Shown piece by piece: positions 42,893 through 52,794 of a stretch of 64,000 nucleotides of DNA. Source of the stretch: Bacteroidota bacterium (lineage in GTDB: Bacteria; Bacteroidota; Bacteroidia; 2-12-FULL-35-15); the NCBI GenBank assembly GCA_947479085.1, contig CANJYB010000004.1, positions 124,001 through 188,000 of the forward strand, written 5' to 3'. The notes below the pieces were generated by a model. That model saw only the letters and a program-made list of their open reading frames with translations, had not been told where the DNA came from and did no database searches. Numbering within the stretch: the stretch's first letter is position 1; every line of letters starts with the position of its first letter. Made by a program: the position numbers and the translations under genes.

Positions 42893-43999
42893 CTACAACT
42901 GGTATCCTATTCCCCATTCAAAATAATCAGCAACGGCCCAATGCGTAATTAATGTTACGTTAGCAATCAGATGTTTGGTCACCATGTATCTTAATCCTAC
43001 CCGGTGAAAAAATCTTCCATCATAATTTCTGTTATCATATAAATATACTCCAAAATCTACAGGCACAGAAATACGGTGCATATTAAAAGAGTAGCAGAAT
43101 TTTACACCAGCCCTAAGCAGGTTGGCATTTGAAAAACTCAGGGAATCATCACCCAATAATTTTTTTAATGAATTGTTATACGACATTTCCAAACCTCCAC
43201 CTATTTTATTTTTGTAATTGGAATTATGATAAAAATTCACCATCAATCCGTAAGCTGTGTAACGTTGAGTTCCGGGAGGCATCATTTCTTTAATACCTAC
43301 CACCCCGATTATTTGCGGATGCCATTCCTTTTTGGCTTTTGCAATAGAATCTTTTTTTAGTTGCAAATTTTTATTTCCGAATACATAACCAACACCTAAA
43401 TTTATGGATGCCATATTTAAACCTAAGTTGGGAGTGGTAATTGCTCCATTAGAAGCATGGCTAAGACCAACGCCTGCTTCCAATCTCCATGACTTTGAAA
43501 GCATGATACCGGTGTTTAATCGTAAATTTACAAACCCATTAAAGTGCGAGCCAATAGCATTGTTCTGATGATTGGTTAGCCTGTCGAAAGGTTTGGTGAT
43601 GTATGCCAGGCCTAATCCCAGGCGCAGGTTCAGGCTCATTTTTTTGTTTAGTTTATTTAAGCGAATGTTGGTATAAGGATAGATGGCCTCCAAAGTTCCC
43701 AGTTGCTGGGGGTTGCCCAGATCGAAATGCAAAGCACAAATACCTATTTCAGGATATTTATGAATTTGTTGCCAGGGTTTGCTTCCATCCGTTCTGAAAA
43801 CATAATTTAATTCTCCCCCGAAAATATGTCCTTTGATTAATTGAGTCATATTATGACGGTGGGCTATAATATAACCAACATGCCCATTAGCAGAAAGAAT
43901 AAAATCATGGTTAGGGGAGTCTTGCGCCTGCAATACTGCAGAAACAGGAAACAAAAGGATTATCAGGAAAACTTTAAAATAGTTATGGACTTTATACAT
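42893..43999 (-). CDS. Acyloxyacyl hydrolase, PagL-like lipid A 3-O-deacylase
   Basis: Outer-membrane beta-barrel enzyme that would remove the 3-O-acyl chain from lipid A. The frame opens at 44041, but the ATG at 43999 gives a normal signal peptide (VFLIILLFPVSAVLQAQ) and 368 residues. The catalytic PagL motif is visible as VGLSHASNGAITTPNLGLN, with the His and Ser of H-x-S-N. Amphipathic barrel strands surround it (GGELNYVF, GLGLAYITK, INLGVGYVFG) and the protein ends in a barrel-type terminal strand (FEWGIGYQL). First gene of an operon with DUF2807, the truncated membrane protein and the T9SS plug. Confidence 0.85.
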   Translation of the reverse strand: MYKVHNYFKVFLIILLFPVSAVLQAQDSPNHDFILSANGHVGYIIAHRHNMTQLIKGHIFGGELNYVFRTDGSKPWQQIHKYPEIGICALHFDLGNPQQLGTLEAIYPYTNIRLNKLNKKMSLNLRLGLGLAYITKPFDRLTNHQNNAIGSHFNGFVNLRLNTGIMLSKSWRLEAGVGLSHASNGAITTPNLGLNMASINLGVGYVFGNKNLQLKKDSIAKAKKEWHPQIIGVVGIKEMMPPGTQRYTAYGLMVNFYHNSNYKNKIGGGLEMSYNNSLKKLLGDDSLSFSNANLLRAGVKFCYSFNMHRISVPVDFGVYLYDNRNYDGRFFHRVGLRYMVTKHLIANVTLITHWAVADYFEWGIGYQL

Positions 44000-44071
44000 T
44001 AAAAAGAAATTGTTGTTTGCTTTTTTTGAAAAGGCGTACAAAATTATTAAAATAATTGGCTTACACCATAG

Positions 44072-44100
44072 TTGTTATAAACTCAATACCCCTACCTTTG
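44072..44100 (+). promoter_or_regulatory. Bacteroidota-type promoter of mazG
   Basis: TTG at 44072-44074, an 18-bp spacer, then TACCTTTG at 44093-44100, a full match to TAnnTTTG. The mazG ATG is 19 bp downstream. Confidence 0.75.
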
Positions 44101-44119
44101 TATTATAAAATAGAACTAT

Positions 44120-44887
44120 ATGAAAGAAAAGCTGGAAGCATTTGAACGATTGCTGATAATAATGGATGAATTGCGGGAGCAATGCCCGTGGGATAAAAAG
44201 CAAACCATTGAAAGTCTGCGACATTTAACCATTGAAGAAACCTACGAACTTGCAGACGCAATCATAGATAAAGATATGCCTAATATCAAAAAGGAATTGG
44301 GCGATATTTTACTACATATTGTTTTTTATGCCCGTATTGCTTCTGAAACCAATGAGTTTACGATTACCGATGTTATCAATTCGTTATGCGATAAGTTAAT
44401 TCATCGCCACCCTCATATTTACGGAGATGTAAAAGTAAATAACGAAGAAGATGTGAAACAAAACTGGGAAAAACTGAAGCTAAAGGAAGGAAACAAATCC
44501 GTATTGGGTGGTGTTCCGGTTTCGTTGCCCTCTTTAATAAAAGCTTCACGTATCCAGGAAAAGGCGCGTGCTGTGGGTTTTGATTGGGAAAATCCGGGAC
44601 AGGTATGGGAAAAAGTGCAGGAAGAAATAAATGAATTGCGACATGAAATAGATTCTGGAGCTCCATTAGAAAAGGTGGAGGATGAGTTTGGTGATGTGCT
44701 GTTTTCTTTAATTAATTATGCAAGGTTTGTAAATATTAGTCCGGAAGATGCGTTGGAGAAAACGAATAAGAAGTTTATCAAACGGTTTCAATACCTGGAG
44801 GCAGGTGCTGCAAAAGCAGGAAAACAGTTAAGCGATATGACCCTTGCAGAAATGGATGTGTATTGGAATGAAGCAAAAAAATTATAA
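44120..44887 (+). CDS. mazG: Nucleoside triphosphate pyrophosphohydrolase MazG
   Basis: Hydrolyses nucleoside triphosphates to monophosphates and pyrophosphate, cleaning the nucleotide pool. The 255 residues have the two MazG repeats: the first with ECPWDKKQT-type CPWDKKQTIESL and EETYELADAI (the E-x-x-E metal site) plus ELGDILLHIVFYARIA; the second with KVQEEINELRHEI and VEDEFGDVLFSLINYARF. The typical end EMDVYWNEAKK is present. A textbook promoter precedes it, and the ACP phosphodiesterase gene starts on the base after its stop codon. Confidence 0.97.
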   Translation: MKEKLEAFERLLIIMDELREQCPWDKKQTIESLRHLTIEETYELADAIIDKDMPNIKKELGDILLHIVFYARIASETNEFTITDVINSLCDKLIHRHPHIYGDVKVNNEEDVKQNWEKLKLKEGNKSVLGGVPVSLPSLIKASRIQEKARAVGFDWENPGQVWEKVQEEINELRHEIDSGAPLEKVEDEFGDVLFSLINYARFVNISPEDALEKTNKKFIKRFQYLEAGAAKAGKQLSDMTLAEMDVYWNEAKKL

Positions 44888-45481
44888 ATGAATTTTCTCT
44901 CCCACCTTTATTTAGCAGGCAATTCAGAAGGTTTAATTATCGGGAATTTTATTGCAGATTCGGTAAAGGGAAGCAGTTATAAAGATTTTTCAAAAGAAAT
45001 TCAACAAGGTATTGTATTGCATCGAAAGATAGATGCTTTCACCGATTCTCACCCAATAGTGGAGCTTAGCAAACAAAGACTAAGGGAGAAATACCGGAAG
45101 TATGCTGGTGTTATTGTAGATATTTATTATGACCATTATTTAGCAATTAACTGGGATAAGTATTCGGATGTCGAGTTAAAAACATTTGTAGAGAACGTAT
45201 ATTCAATAATAAAAGAGAACCATTCCATACTTCCTTTAAAATCGGTTCAATTTACCAGGTATATGCTGGAGCACAATATTCTTTTGAACTACTCGAAACT
45301 GGAGGGAATAGAAAAAGTTCTTTATGGAATGTCGAGGAGAGCGAAATTTCAATCGAATATGGAACATGCCATACATGATTTGAAAGAACATTTTACTTTG
45401 TTTGAAAATGAATTTGCAATTTTCTTTCCGGAACTGCAGCAATATGTAAACGATGAAATTACAAACTCATTAATTCCCTGA
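44888..45481 (+). CDS. Acyl carrier protein phosphodiesterase (AcpH family, DUF479)
   Basis: Would remove the 4'-phosphopantetheine arm from acyl carrier protein. The 197 residues are the length of E. coli AcpH. Visible features: MNFLSHLYLAGNSEGLIIGN at the start, GIVLHRKIDAFTDSHP with the metal-binding His/Asp pattern of the HD-like fold, and VIVDIYYDHYLAINW. It directly follows mazG and is cotranscribed with it. Its last 23 bp overlap the 3' end of the convergent LytTR regulator gene. Confidence 0.9.
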   Translation: MNFLSHLYLAGNSEGLIIGNFIADSVKGSSYKDFSKEIQQGIVLHRKIDAFTDSHPIVELSKQRLREKYRKYAGVIVDIYYDHYLAINWDKYSDVELKTFVENVYSIIKENHSILPLKSVQFTRYMLEHNILLNYSKLEGIEKVLYGMSRRAKFQSNMEHAIHDLKEHFTLFENEFAIFFPELQQYVNDEITNSLIP

Positions 45482-46181
45482 GTCGGGCTGCCTGCCTGCG
45501 CGAAAGTTCTATTCTTTCACCACCTTTTAATGTAACCATTAATCCCCCGCTGAACCAGTTTTCAATTCCTTCTACCCATTTTAAATTGATAATAAATTTT
45601 CTGCTCGCCCTGAAAAATGTCCGGTTGTCCAAACGTTCTTCGAGGTTATTTAATGAACGTAAAATTAAGGGGTGGTTTTTTTCAAAATGTACCCTTACAT
45701 AATTTCCTTCCGATTCTAAAAGCCTTACATCGCTCAACTTTACAAACCAGCACTTATCACCGTCTTTTACAAATACCTGGTCTTTATCAGACAGGAGGTA
45801 AGTAGGAGGGGTGGTTTCCATTTTATCCAACACTTCTTTATTCAAAATCTTTTTAACTGATTCGGCAAGGCGTGTTGTTTGTATAGGTTTCAATAAATAG
45901 TCCAATGCATTCACTTCAAACGCACGAATGGCATATTCATCAAAAGCAGTGACAAAAACCACATCCGGCACACCGCTGATTTCTTCCAGCAGTTCAAACC
46001 CGTTTTTGCCCGGCATCTGAATATCCAGGAATATCACATCGGGATTTAATTGTTCAATCATTTCTACTGCCTGCTCAGCATTTGCAGCTTCTCCCACTAT
46101 TTGAATTTCAGGATAAGTGGCCAATAAATTTTTCAGTTCCTGGCGAGCCAGGCGTTCGTCATCAATTATTAGTGCTTTCAT
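45459..46181 (-). CDS. LytTR-family response regulator
   Basis: A two-component transcription regulator of 240 residues. The receiver domain has the acidic pair (IIDDERLAR), the phospho-acceptor Asp in VIFLDIQMPGKNGFELL near residue 55, and the conserved Lys in LDYLLKPI. A LytTR DNA-binding domain follows (FVKDGDKCWFVKLSDVRLLE, FFRASRKFIINLKWVEGI, ELSRRQAARLRELM). It is translated after the histidine kinase with a 20-bp overlap, so the two form one signalling pair. Target genes cannot be read from the sequence. Confidence 0.96.
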   Translation of the reverse strand: MKALIIDDERLARQELKNLLATYPEIQIVGEAANAEQAVEMIEQLNPDVIFLDIQMPGKNGFELLEEISGVPDVVFVTAFDEYAIRAFEVNALDYLLKPIQTTRLAESVKKILNKEVLDKMETTPPTYLLSDKDQVFVKDGDKCWFVKLSDVRLLESEGNYVRVHFEKNHPLILRSLNNLEERLDNRTFFRASRKFIINLKWVEGIENWFSGGLMVTLKGGERIELSRRQAARLRELMSL

Positions 46182-47220
46182 AACTTATTACGTTTTTAGG
46201 AATTAATAATTCGGTTAATACATATTTTGAATCTTGATTTTTAATTTTCAGAGTGGCGCCATTTCCATACAATAAATGTAATCGTTGAACGGTGTTCTTT
46301 ATTCCAAAACCACTTTCGCTTTCGGTACTCTCTTTTAACTGGCCGCTATTACGAATAGAAATAAGCAGGTTTCCCTTGTCCACTTTTGTAATCAGTTCCA
46401 GAAGTCCACCTTCGGTAAGTTTTGAAATACCATGTTTAATTCCATTCTCCACCAAGGTTTGAATCATTAAAGGAGGAACTTCAAATTCGGAACTCTTAAC
46501 ATCTATCTGCATGCTGATTTTTAATCGTTCTTCGTATCGAACTGATTCCAGGGCCAGGTAGTCATTCACTATTTTTAATTCTTCATCAAAAGCTATGACC
46601 TTATTTTTTCCCATTTGTAAGGTGTTCCGCAATAGATTGGAAAGTTGGGTGATTGCTTCTTTTGATTTAACCGGGTTTTCGTCCACCAATGCTCTTATGC
46701 TGTTCATGGCATTAAACATAAAGTGAGGGTTAAGCTGAGATTTGAGTTTGTTTAATTCTATTTCATTAATGGAAGCCTGCCATTTAAAGTTTTCAATCTC
46801 TGCCTTTTTATAGTTTTGAATAAAGTGGAACAGAAAATAAATAAGGGACCAAAAGAAATATACAAAAGACAGATTGATAATGGCGGAAGCAACAATAATG
46901 GTATTAAAATGCCTGTTGCCGGCAATGTTTAAAAGCGATTCTACTCCATATTGTCCATAATCGTGCAGGGAAGCAAAAAAGACACTGGCAAAAATAACAA
47001 GAGGGATAACTAATAAGGTGTTCAGGCGCAACCAGCCAAACTGAATAATTAAATTGCGATAAATATGAGAGATAATAACACCAAAAACAAACTGGATGAA
47101 TTGGCTTTCTGCGAAGCTAACATTAAATTTCCCATCCAGTTTTGCAAACACACACTGGAACAAAACAAAAATCAACCAACCGCCAAGCTGACATATCCAA
47201 TAGAGTTTTTTTTTTGTCAT
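46162..47220 (-). CDS. LytS/YehU-type sensor histidine kinase
   Basis: Membrane-bound kinase of 352 residues that would phosphorylate the LytTR regulator encoded next. Four predicted membrane helices fill residues 10-135 without a large extracellular sensor domain. The His_kinase domain follows with LKSQLNPHFMFNAMNSIRA (phospho-accepting His), and the ATPase part has LVENGIKHGI (N box) and SGFGIKNTVQRL (G box). The sensed signal is unknown. Confidence 0.95.
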   Translation of the reverse strand: MTKKKLYWICQLGGWLIFVLFQCVFAKLDGKFNVSFAESQFIQFVFGVIISHIYRNLIIQFGWLRLNTLLVIPLVIFASVFFASLHDYGQYGVESLLNIAGNRHFNTIIVASAIINLSFVYFFWSLIYFLFHFIQNYKKAEIENFKWQASINEIELNKLKSQLNPHFMFNAMNSIRALVDENPVKSKEAITQLSNLLRNTLQMGKNKVIAFDEELKIVNDYLALESVRYEERLKISMQIDVKSSEFEVPPLMIQTLVENGIKHGISKLTEGGLLELITKVDKGNLLISIRNSGQLKESTESESGFGIKNTVQRLHLLYGNGATLKIKNQDSKYVLTELLIPKNVISYESTNN

Positions 47221-47388
47221 TTATTGAGAATAAATAAGGGAATGGCTGCTACGGACCATTCCCTCTTGTGAAATAAAATTAAATACACTAACCATGCATT
47301 AAAAAAAATTTCAATACAAAATTACTCTTTGCTCCTTATTGAATTTTAAAAATTACATGAATGGTAAAATACCATTACTAAAGGAGAT

Positions 47389-47829
47389 TTATGCGGTTTC
47401 GTGAACTGTTATTTTTTCAATTACATCTCCCTGGCGCAACTGGTCAACGACTTCTATTCCTTTTACCACTTTGCCAAAGCAAGTATGGTTTCTATCCAGA
47501 TGTGCGGTATTATCACGGCTTAAAACAATAAAGAATTGCGACCCTCCGGTATCTCTTCCGGCATGTGCCATGGATAGTACTCCTTTATCGTGGTATTGAT
47601 TTTCCCCGGTTAATTCACATTTTATTTTATAACCCGGACCACCAGAGCCGGTACCATTCGGACAACCACCCTGTACCACAAAGTCAGGTATAACTCTGTG
47701 AAAGTTTAATCCGTTATAAAATCCTTTATTTGCTAAATCGCAAAAGTTTTTTACTGTATTGGGAGCATCTTTTTCATAAAACTCCACCTCCATTATGCCT
47801 TTGGCGGTTACTATTTCTGCAGTTTTCAT
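47389..47829 (-). CDS. Cyclophilin-type peptidyl-prolyl isomerase
   Basis: Speeds cis-trans turning of proline bonds during folding. The 146 residues lack a signal peptide, so it is cytoplasmic. Core motifs: [20 protein letters not shown] (active-site Arg and Phe/Gln), [18 protein letters not shown] and [19 protein letters not shown]. The gene is 36 bp downstream of secA on the same strand; whether it shares the transcript is not clear. Confidence 0.95.
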   Translation of the reverse strand: MKTAEIVTAKGIMEVEFYEKDAPNTVKNFCDLANKGFYNGLNFHRVIPDFVVQGGCPNGTGSGGPGYKIKCELTGENQYHDKGVLSMAHAGRDTGGSQFFIVLSRDNTAHLDRNHTCFGKVVKGIEVVDQLRQGDVIEKITVHETA

Positions 47830-47865
47830 ATTAATTATTTCTGTTATATATTTATTGTAAAAATC

Positions 47866-50800
47866 TTATTTACCGTGGCAGTTTTTATACTTTTTACCAC
47901 TTCCGCATGGGCAAGGATCGTTACGTCCTATTTTTTGTTCTACTCTTACCGGTTGTGATTTTGGTTTTTGTGCTTCAGGCTCTTCACCTCCACCTATTTC
48001 TGTTCTGTTGGTTTGTGTTTGAGGTTGGCGTTGCGGAGCCTGCACTCGTGCCTGTTGAATAGGCGGTTGGTTTTCGTTAGGTAAATTAGCACGCATTAAA
48101 AAAGAAACAATTTCTTTATTTACTTCGCTTACCATTCGTTTAAACAATTCAAAAGACTCAAACTTGTAAATCAACAAAGGATCTTTTTGCTCGTACACTG
48201 CATTTTGAACAGACTGCTTCAACTCGTCCATTTCACGTAAATGTTCTTTCCATGAATCATCAATCATGGAGAGCGTAGTTCCTTTTTCCAGACCTAATAC
48301 CAACTCACGGCCGCTTGTTTCATAAGCACGCTTTAAATTTACCACTACCTGTAATGTTTTTATCCCATCGCTCATAGGGGTAACAATATTTTGATATTGT
48401 TGCGATTGGTTTTCGTAAACGTGTTTTATTGTTGGTAAAGAAGAACTTGCAATAAAATCATTTTTATGAGTATAGTTGGTTTCTGCCTGGTGATATAATT
48501 TCTCTATTACCTCCTGTGCATTTAGGCTTTCAAAATCATTTTCATTAACAGGAGATTCAATAGAAAGAACGCGAAGTACTTCCATGTTGTAACCTTCAAA
48601 ATCCTTCACATCGTGATATTCATTCACAATAGTTTCACAGGTATCATAAATGGAATTGGCAACATCAATTGCCAATCGCTCTCCAAATAAGGCATGCCTG
48701 CGTTTTTTATAAATCACTTCCCGTTGACTGTTCATTACGTCATCGTATTCAATCAAACGCTTACGGGTACCAAAGTTATTCTCTTCCACTTTCTTCTGAG
48801 CACGTTCAATGGACTTTGTAATCATGGAATGCTGAATTACTTCACCTTCCTGAATACCCATTCTGTCCATCAGTTTGGCAATACGTTCCGAACCAAACAT
48901 TCGCATCAAATCATCTTCAAGCGATGCAAAAAACTGGGAAGAACCCGGGTCACCCTGACGACCAGCACGACCACGCAACTGCCTGTCCACACGTCTTGAT
49001 TCGTGACGCTCGGTACCAATGATTGCCAGACCTCCTGCTTCTTTTACTCCTGCCCCTAATTTAATATCCGTACCACGACCTGCCATGTTGGTTGCAATAG
49101 TCACTGTTCCTGCCTGTCCTGCTTCCTGAACTATTTCTGCTTCGCGCTGATGCTGTTTTGCATTTAATACATTGTGTTTGATACCACGTAATTTCAACAT
49201 CCGGCTTAATAATTCCGAAATCTCTACGGATGTAGTTCCAACCAATATTGGTCTTCCGGCTTTTACACATTTTTCTACCTCTTCAATTACGGCATTGTAT
49301 TTTTCACGTTTTGTTTTGTAAACCAAATCTTCCGAATCAATACGGGCTATTGGTCTGTTGGTAGGTATTACCACCACATCCAGTTTGTAAATATCCCAGA
49401 ATTCCCCCGCTTCTGTTTCAGCTGTTCCGGTCATACCGGCCAGTTTGCTGTACATACGGAAATAATTTTGCAAGGTAACCGTTGCATACGTTTGAGTAGC
49501 GTCCTCTACTTTCACATTTTCTTTCGCCTCTATTGCCTGGTGCAAACCATCGGAATACCTTCTGCCTTCCATAATACGACCGGTTTGCTCATCCACAATC
49601 TTAACTTTCCCGTCCATAATTACATACTCCACATCTTTTTCGAATAAGGTGTATGCTTTTAATAATTGGTTAATGGTATGCACCCGTTCGGACTTAATGG
49701 AATAGTCGCGAATGAGCTCTTCTTTCTGTTTTACCTTTTCTTCCAATGAAAGTCCAGATTTTTCAAGAGTAGCTATTTCACTGCCAATATCAGGAAGAAG
49801 AAAGAACCTAGCATCTTCAGAAGAAGTAGAAATCAATTCAATCCCTTTTTCAGAAAGTTCTATGGTGTTGTGTTTCTCATCAATCACAAAAAACAATTCA
49901 GCATCTACTTTATGCATTTCCCTTGATTGGTCCTGCATGTAATGGTTTTCAGTCTTTTGTAAAATCACTCTCACACCGGGCTCACTCAAAAACTTAATCA
50001 ATGCTTTGTTTTTTGGTAATCCCCTGTAAGCACGAAGCAAGGCCATTCCACCTTCTCCTTCTTTTTCTCCGGTTTTACCTTCGGCTATTAATCTTTTAGC
50101 ATCCGTTAAAGCAATATTTACATAAGCTCTCTGCGCATTTACGAGTTTCTCTATTCTTGGTTTTAAAGGCGCAAATTCCTGGTTATCTCCTTTAGGAGTT
50201 GGACCCGAAATAATTAAAGGAGTACGTGCATCATCTATCAATACACTGTCCACCTCATCCACAATGGCATAATTATGTTTACGTTGCACCAAATCTTCCG
50301 GGCTACGAGCCATGTTGTCACGTAAATAATCGAACCCAAATTCATTGTTGGTTCCAAAAGTTATATCAGCAAGGTAGGCTTGTCTGCGTTCTTCTGAATT
50401 AGGATCAGTATCATCAATGCAATCAACTGTTAATCCATGAAATTCGAACAAAGGTCCGTTCCACTGGGAGTCACGTCTTGCCAAATAATTATTTACCGTT
50501 ACCACGTGAACGCCCAATCCGGTTAAAGCATTCAGATAAACAGGCAAAGTACCCACTAAGGTTTTTCCTTCACCTGTTCCCATTTCAGAAATCTTACCCT
50601 GGTGCAAAACAATACCACCTATCAACTGCACATCGTAATGCATCATGTCCCAGGTCACTTCTATCCCTGCCGCGTCCCAGGTGTTTTTCCAATAGGCTTT
50701 ATCTCCTTTTATTTCTATTGATGTTCTTTCAGCAGCCAGGTCTTTGTCCATCTGAGAAGCAGTAACCTCAATAACTTGGTTTTCTTTGAATCGTCTTGCT

Positions 50801-51165
50801 GTTTCTTTCATTACAGCAAAAGCTTCAGGTAAAATTTCCGCTAATACCTCTTTATTGTTATCGATAATTGTTTTTTCCAGTTCATCAATTTCTTCGTAAA
50901 GCTTTTCCTTTACTTCCACGTCCATTGACAGGTCACCATCAATCTTACTTTTAATCTCGTCAATTTGTTTCTTTTCTTTTGATGAAAAGTCAACAATCCG
51001 CTTTTTAAATTCAGTGGTTTTATCACGCAACTGGTCGTTAGATAACTTGGCTAGTTTAGGAAACTCCTCCAATATTTTATTAACTATGGGTTGTATTTCT
51101 TTTAAATCTCTATCTGACTTTGTTCCAAATAATTTGGAAACACTTTTTGTAAAAAAATCTAACAT
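47866..51165 (-). CDS. secA: Preprotein translocase ATPase SecA
   Basis: Motor that pushes unfolded preproteins through SecYEG. The 1099 residues include the long insertions usual in Bacteroidota SecA. Seen in order: Walker A in [20 protein letters not shown], the DEAD-like [38 protein letters not shown], the helicase motif [11 protein letters not shown] and [19 protein letters not shown], a Gln/Pro-rich linker, and the zinc-binding tail [15 protein letters not shown] that binds SecB or ribosomes. A minus-strand TATTTTTG lies 30 bp before the ATG. Confidence 0.98.
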   Translation of the reverse strand: MLDFFTKSVSKLFGTKSDRDLKEIQPIVNKILEEFPKLAKLSNDQLRDKTTEFKKRIVDFSSKEKKQIDEIKSKIDGDLSMDVEVKEKLYEEIDELEKTIIDNNKEVLAEILPEAFAVMKETARRFKENQVIEVTASQMDKDLAAERTSIEIKGDKAYWKNTWDAAGIEVTWDMMHYDVQLIGGIVLHQGKISEMGTGEGKTLVGTLPVYLNALTGLGVHVVTVNNYLARRDSQWNGPLFEFHGLTVDCIDDTDPNSEERRQAYLADITFGTNNEFGFDYLRDNMARSPEDLVQRKHNYAIVDEVDSVLIDDARTPLIISGPTPKGDNQEFAPLKPRIEKLVNAQRAYVNIALTDAKRLIAEGKTGEKEGEGGMALLRAYRGLPKNKALIKFLSEPGVRVILQKTENHYMQDQSREMHKVDAELFFVIDEKHNTIELSEKGIELISTSSEDARFFLLPDIGSEIATLEKSGLSLEEKVKQKEELIRDYSIKSERVHTINQLLKAYTLFEKDVEYVIMDGKVKIVDEQTGRIMEGRRYSDGLHQAIEAKENVKVEDATQTYATVTLQNYFRMYSKLAGMTGTAETEAGEFWDIYKLDVVVIPTNRPIARIDSEDLVYKTKREKYNAVIEEVEKCVKAGRPILVGTTSVEISELLSRMLKLRGIKHNVLNAKQHQREAEIVQEAGQAGTVTIATNMAGRGTDIKLGAGVKEAGGLAIIGTERHESRRVDRQLRGRAGRQGDPGSSQFFASLEDDLMRMFGSERIAKLMDRMGIQEGEVIQHSMITKSIERAQKKVEENNFGTRKRLIEYDDVMNSQREVIYKKRRHALFGERLAIDVANSIYDTCETIVNEYHDVKDFEGYNMEVLRVLSIESPVNENDFESLNAQEVIEKLYHQAETNYTHKNDFIASSSLPTIKHVYENQSQQYQNIVTPMSDGIKTLQVVVNLKRAYETSGRELVLGLEKGTTLSMIDDSWKEHLREMDELKQSVQNAVYEQKDPLLIYKFESFELFKRMVSEVNKEIVSFLMRANLPNENQPPIQQARVQAPQRQPQTQTNRTEIGGGEEPEAQKPKSQPVRVEQKIGRNDPCPCGSGKKYKNCHGK

Positions 51166-51195
51166 TCTAAGTATTTGGTTTTAATTAAAGGATTG

Positions 51196-51203
51196 CAAAA
51201 ATA
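51196..51203 (-). promoter_or_regulatory. Possible -7 element of secA
   Basis: TATTTTTG on the minus strand fits TAnnTTTG and is followed by CAATCC, 30 bp before the secA ATG. No convincing -33 TTG was seen. Confidence 0.35.
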
Positions 51204-51366
51204 GTGAAATTTTAGTTTTAATATTCATAAATTATTGGTTGTTCAAAACGCCCGAAAATAAAGAGAAACAGCATTATTGTAAAGCAATAAAAATTTGGCG
51301 CAATTAGTCAAAAGGTATTCCTTTTGTAATAAGTATGACAAATTAACAGGCCTTTTACTCAAAATA

Positions 51367-52122
51367 TTACTTCTCTTCCTTCTTTTCTTTAGGAACAATG
51401 GTATAATGAACAACAATATTGTTTTGTGACGAATCGGAAGTAGTGCCTTTGTTATCATCAGGTTCTTCCAAATTAATAATCGGATTTTCGGAATCTTCCC
51501 CATCATACGAAACATCAATTGCTTCATTTTCCTCGTCATCTCCCAAATCATATTTGCGGGCAACCGGCCCCTCTTTTCGAAAATGATAAGCAGTAACGAG
51601 CCCGGCTAAAGAACCCATTAAATGGGATTCCCAGGAAATACCTTTTGTAAGGGGCAAAATGCCATACATGGTTCCGCCATATAAAAAGGCCACAAACAAG
51701 GAAATGGCAAGCAGGCGGGTATCTTTTCGGAATGCACCGCTAAAAAACAGAAATGTGAGAAAACCATAAACCAGTCCGCTGGCACCTATATGATAAGCAT
51801 CCCGGGCTGCTACCCAAACCCAAATACCTGTCATAATATATACCCAAAAGAATACCTGGAAAGCAATAGGTCGATAAAAATAAAACATAACGCTACCTAA
51901 TATAAGTAAAGGAACGCTATTGGAAAAAAGATGGCCTGCATCTCCATGAATTAAAGGTGATGTAAGTATTCCCATTAATCCATGGGTGGTGCGCGGGTAT
52001 AAACCATACCATCCTAATTCCACATGCGATACCTGTTCAAAAAGGCGAATGCTCCAAAGTATGGCTATAAAAAGCGAAGGGTAAAGAATACTGAAAAATA
52101 ATTTGGATGTAGTATTTCGCAT
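51367..52122 (-). CDS. Rhomboid-family intramembrane serine protease with acidic cytoplasmic tail
   Basis: Cuts transmembrane helices inside the membrane. The 251 residues have about six hydrophobic helices. The catalytic Ser is in HIGASGLVYGFL (G-x-S-G) and the catalytic His in WESHLMGSLAG; the L1-loop segment HGDAGHLFSNSVPLL is also present. After the membrane part comes a hydrophilic tail of about 60 residues rich in Asp and Glu (residues 185-250, e.g. DLGDDEENEAIDVSYDGED) that is not part of the core fold. Substrates unknown. Confidence 0.92.
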   Translation of the reverse strand: MRNTTSKLFFSILYPSLFIAILWSIRLFEQVSHVELGWYGLYPRTTHGLMGILTSPLIHGDAGHLFSNSVPLLILGSVMFYFYRPIAFQVFFWVYIMTGIWVWVAARDAYHIGASGLVYGFLTFLFFSGAFRKDTRLLAISLFVAFLYGGTMYGILPLTKGISWESHLMGSLAGLVTAYHFRKEGPVARKYDLGDDEENEAIDVSYDGEDSENPIINLEEPDDNKGTTSDSSQNNIVVHYTIVPKEKKEEK

Positions 52123-52313
52123 AAAGCTAAACTAATGGATAATTTTAAGCGCACGGAATTTCAATGTTTGTACCAAATCATGGAAGCATGACGATTAGTC
52201 AGCAAAAAATGAACCAACCACTTGCTCTGAAACTTACATTTATCTGATTTGTATAGGAAATGTGTTTTCCTTTTCTTTATTTCGCAGTCTGTTTAATAAC
52301 CGATTTATAAATT

Positions 52314-52769
52314 ATGAGCAAACACCTATATATATTAAGTATCATTCTTTTCTCTGCCTGTCATCACAAAGAAATGGCAAAAACCACCGATGCAGTAAAA
52401 ACCACCAATGTGGCTAACCCTGTTTCGGCAACAAAGGAAGTAACCATTGACCCAAGTGCTGATATGGCTGCTACCGGTGCAATGTATCAGAATACCGGTT
52501 TTGAAATAAAAGGAGATACACTTGTATTAACTGTTCAATATTCGGGCGGATGCAAGGAGCATAACTGGGAATTGGTTTCTAACGGCATGTATGCAAAATC
52601 GTTGCCTCCTCAAATTTCCGTTTGTTTGAAACACACCAATAATGGCGATGCCTGCCGTGAATTGAAAATTCAGGAATTGAAATTTAATATTTCAAAGTTA
52701 AAAAATCCATCAGGCAAAACAGTGGTGGTGAAAATGGGCGAGAATAGTGCCCGATACAGTTATAATTAA
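52314..52769 (+). CDS. Small lipoprotein of unknown function
   Basis: The 151 residues start with a lipoprotein signal ending ILFSAC. After a Thr/Ala linker comes a compact beta domain with FEIKGDTLVLTVQYSGGC, a Cys followed by KEHNWELV, then PPQISVCLKHTNNGDAC; the three Cys could form a disulfide. I do not recognise a named family. The lysyl endopeptidase gene starts 25 bp downstream of its stop, so the pair is probably cotranscribed. Confidence 0.75.
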   Translation: MSKHLYILSIILFSACHHKEMAKTTDAVKTTNVANPVSATKEVTIDPSADMAATGAMYQNTGFEIKGDTLVLTVQYSGGCKEHNWELVSNGMYAKSLPPQISVCLKHTNNGDACRELKIQELKFNISKLKNPSGKTVVVKMGENSARYSYN

Positions 52770-52794
52770 ACAAAATAATAAACTAATATATACT

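Noticed and set aside
51243-51563. 106-codon frame overlapping the rhomboid 3' end
   Set aside because: Out of frame with rhomboid, low-complexity basic composition, no start context.
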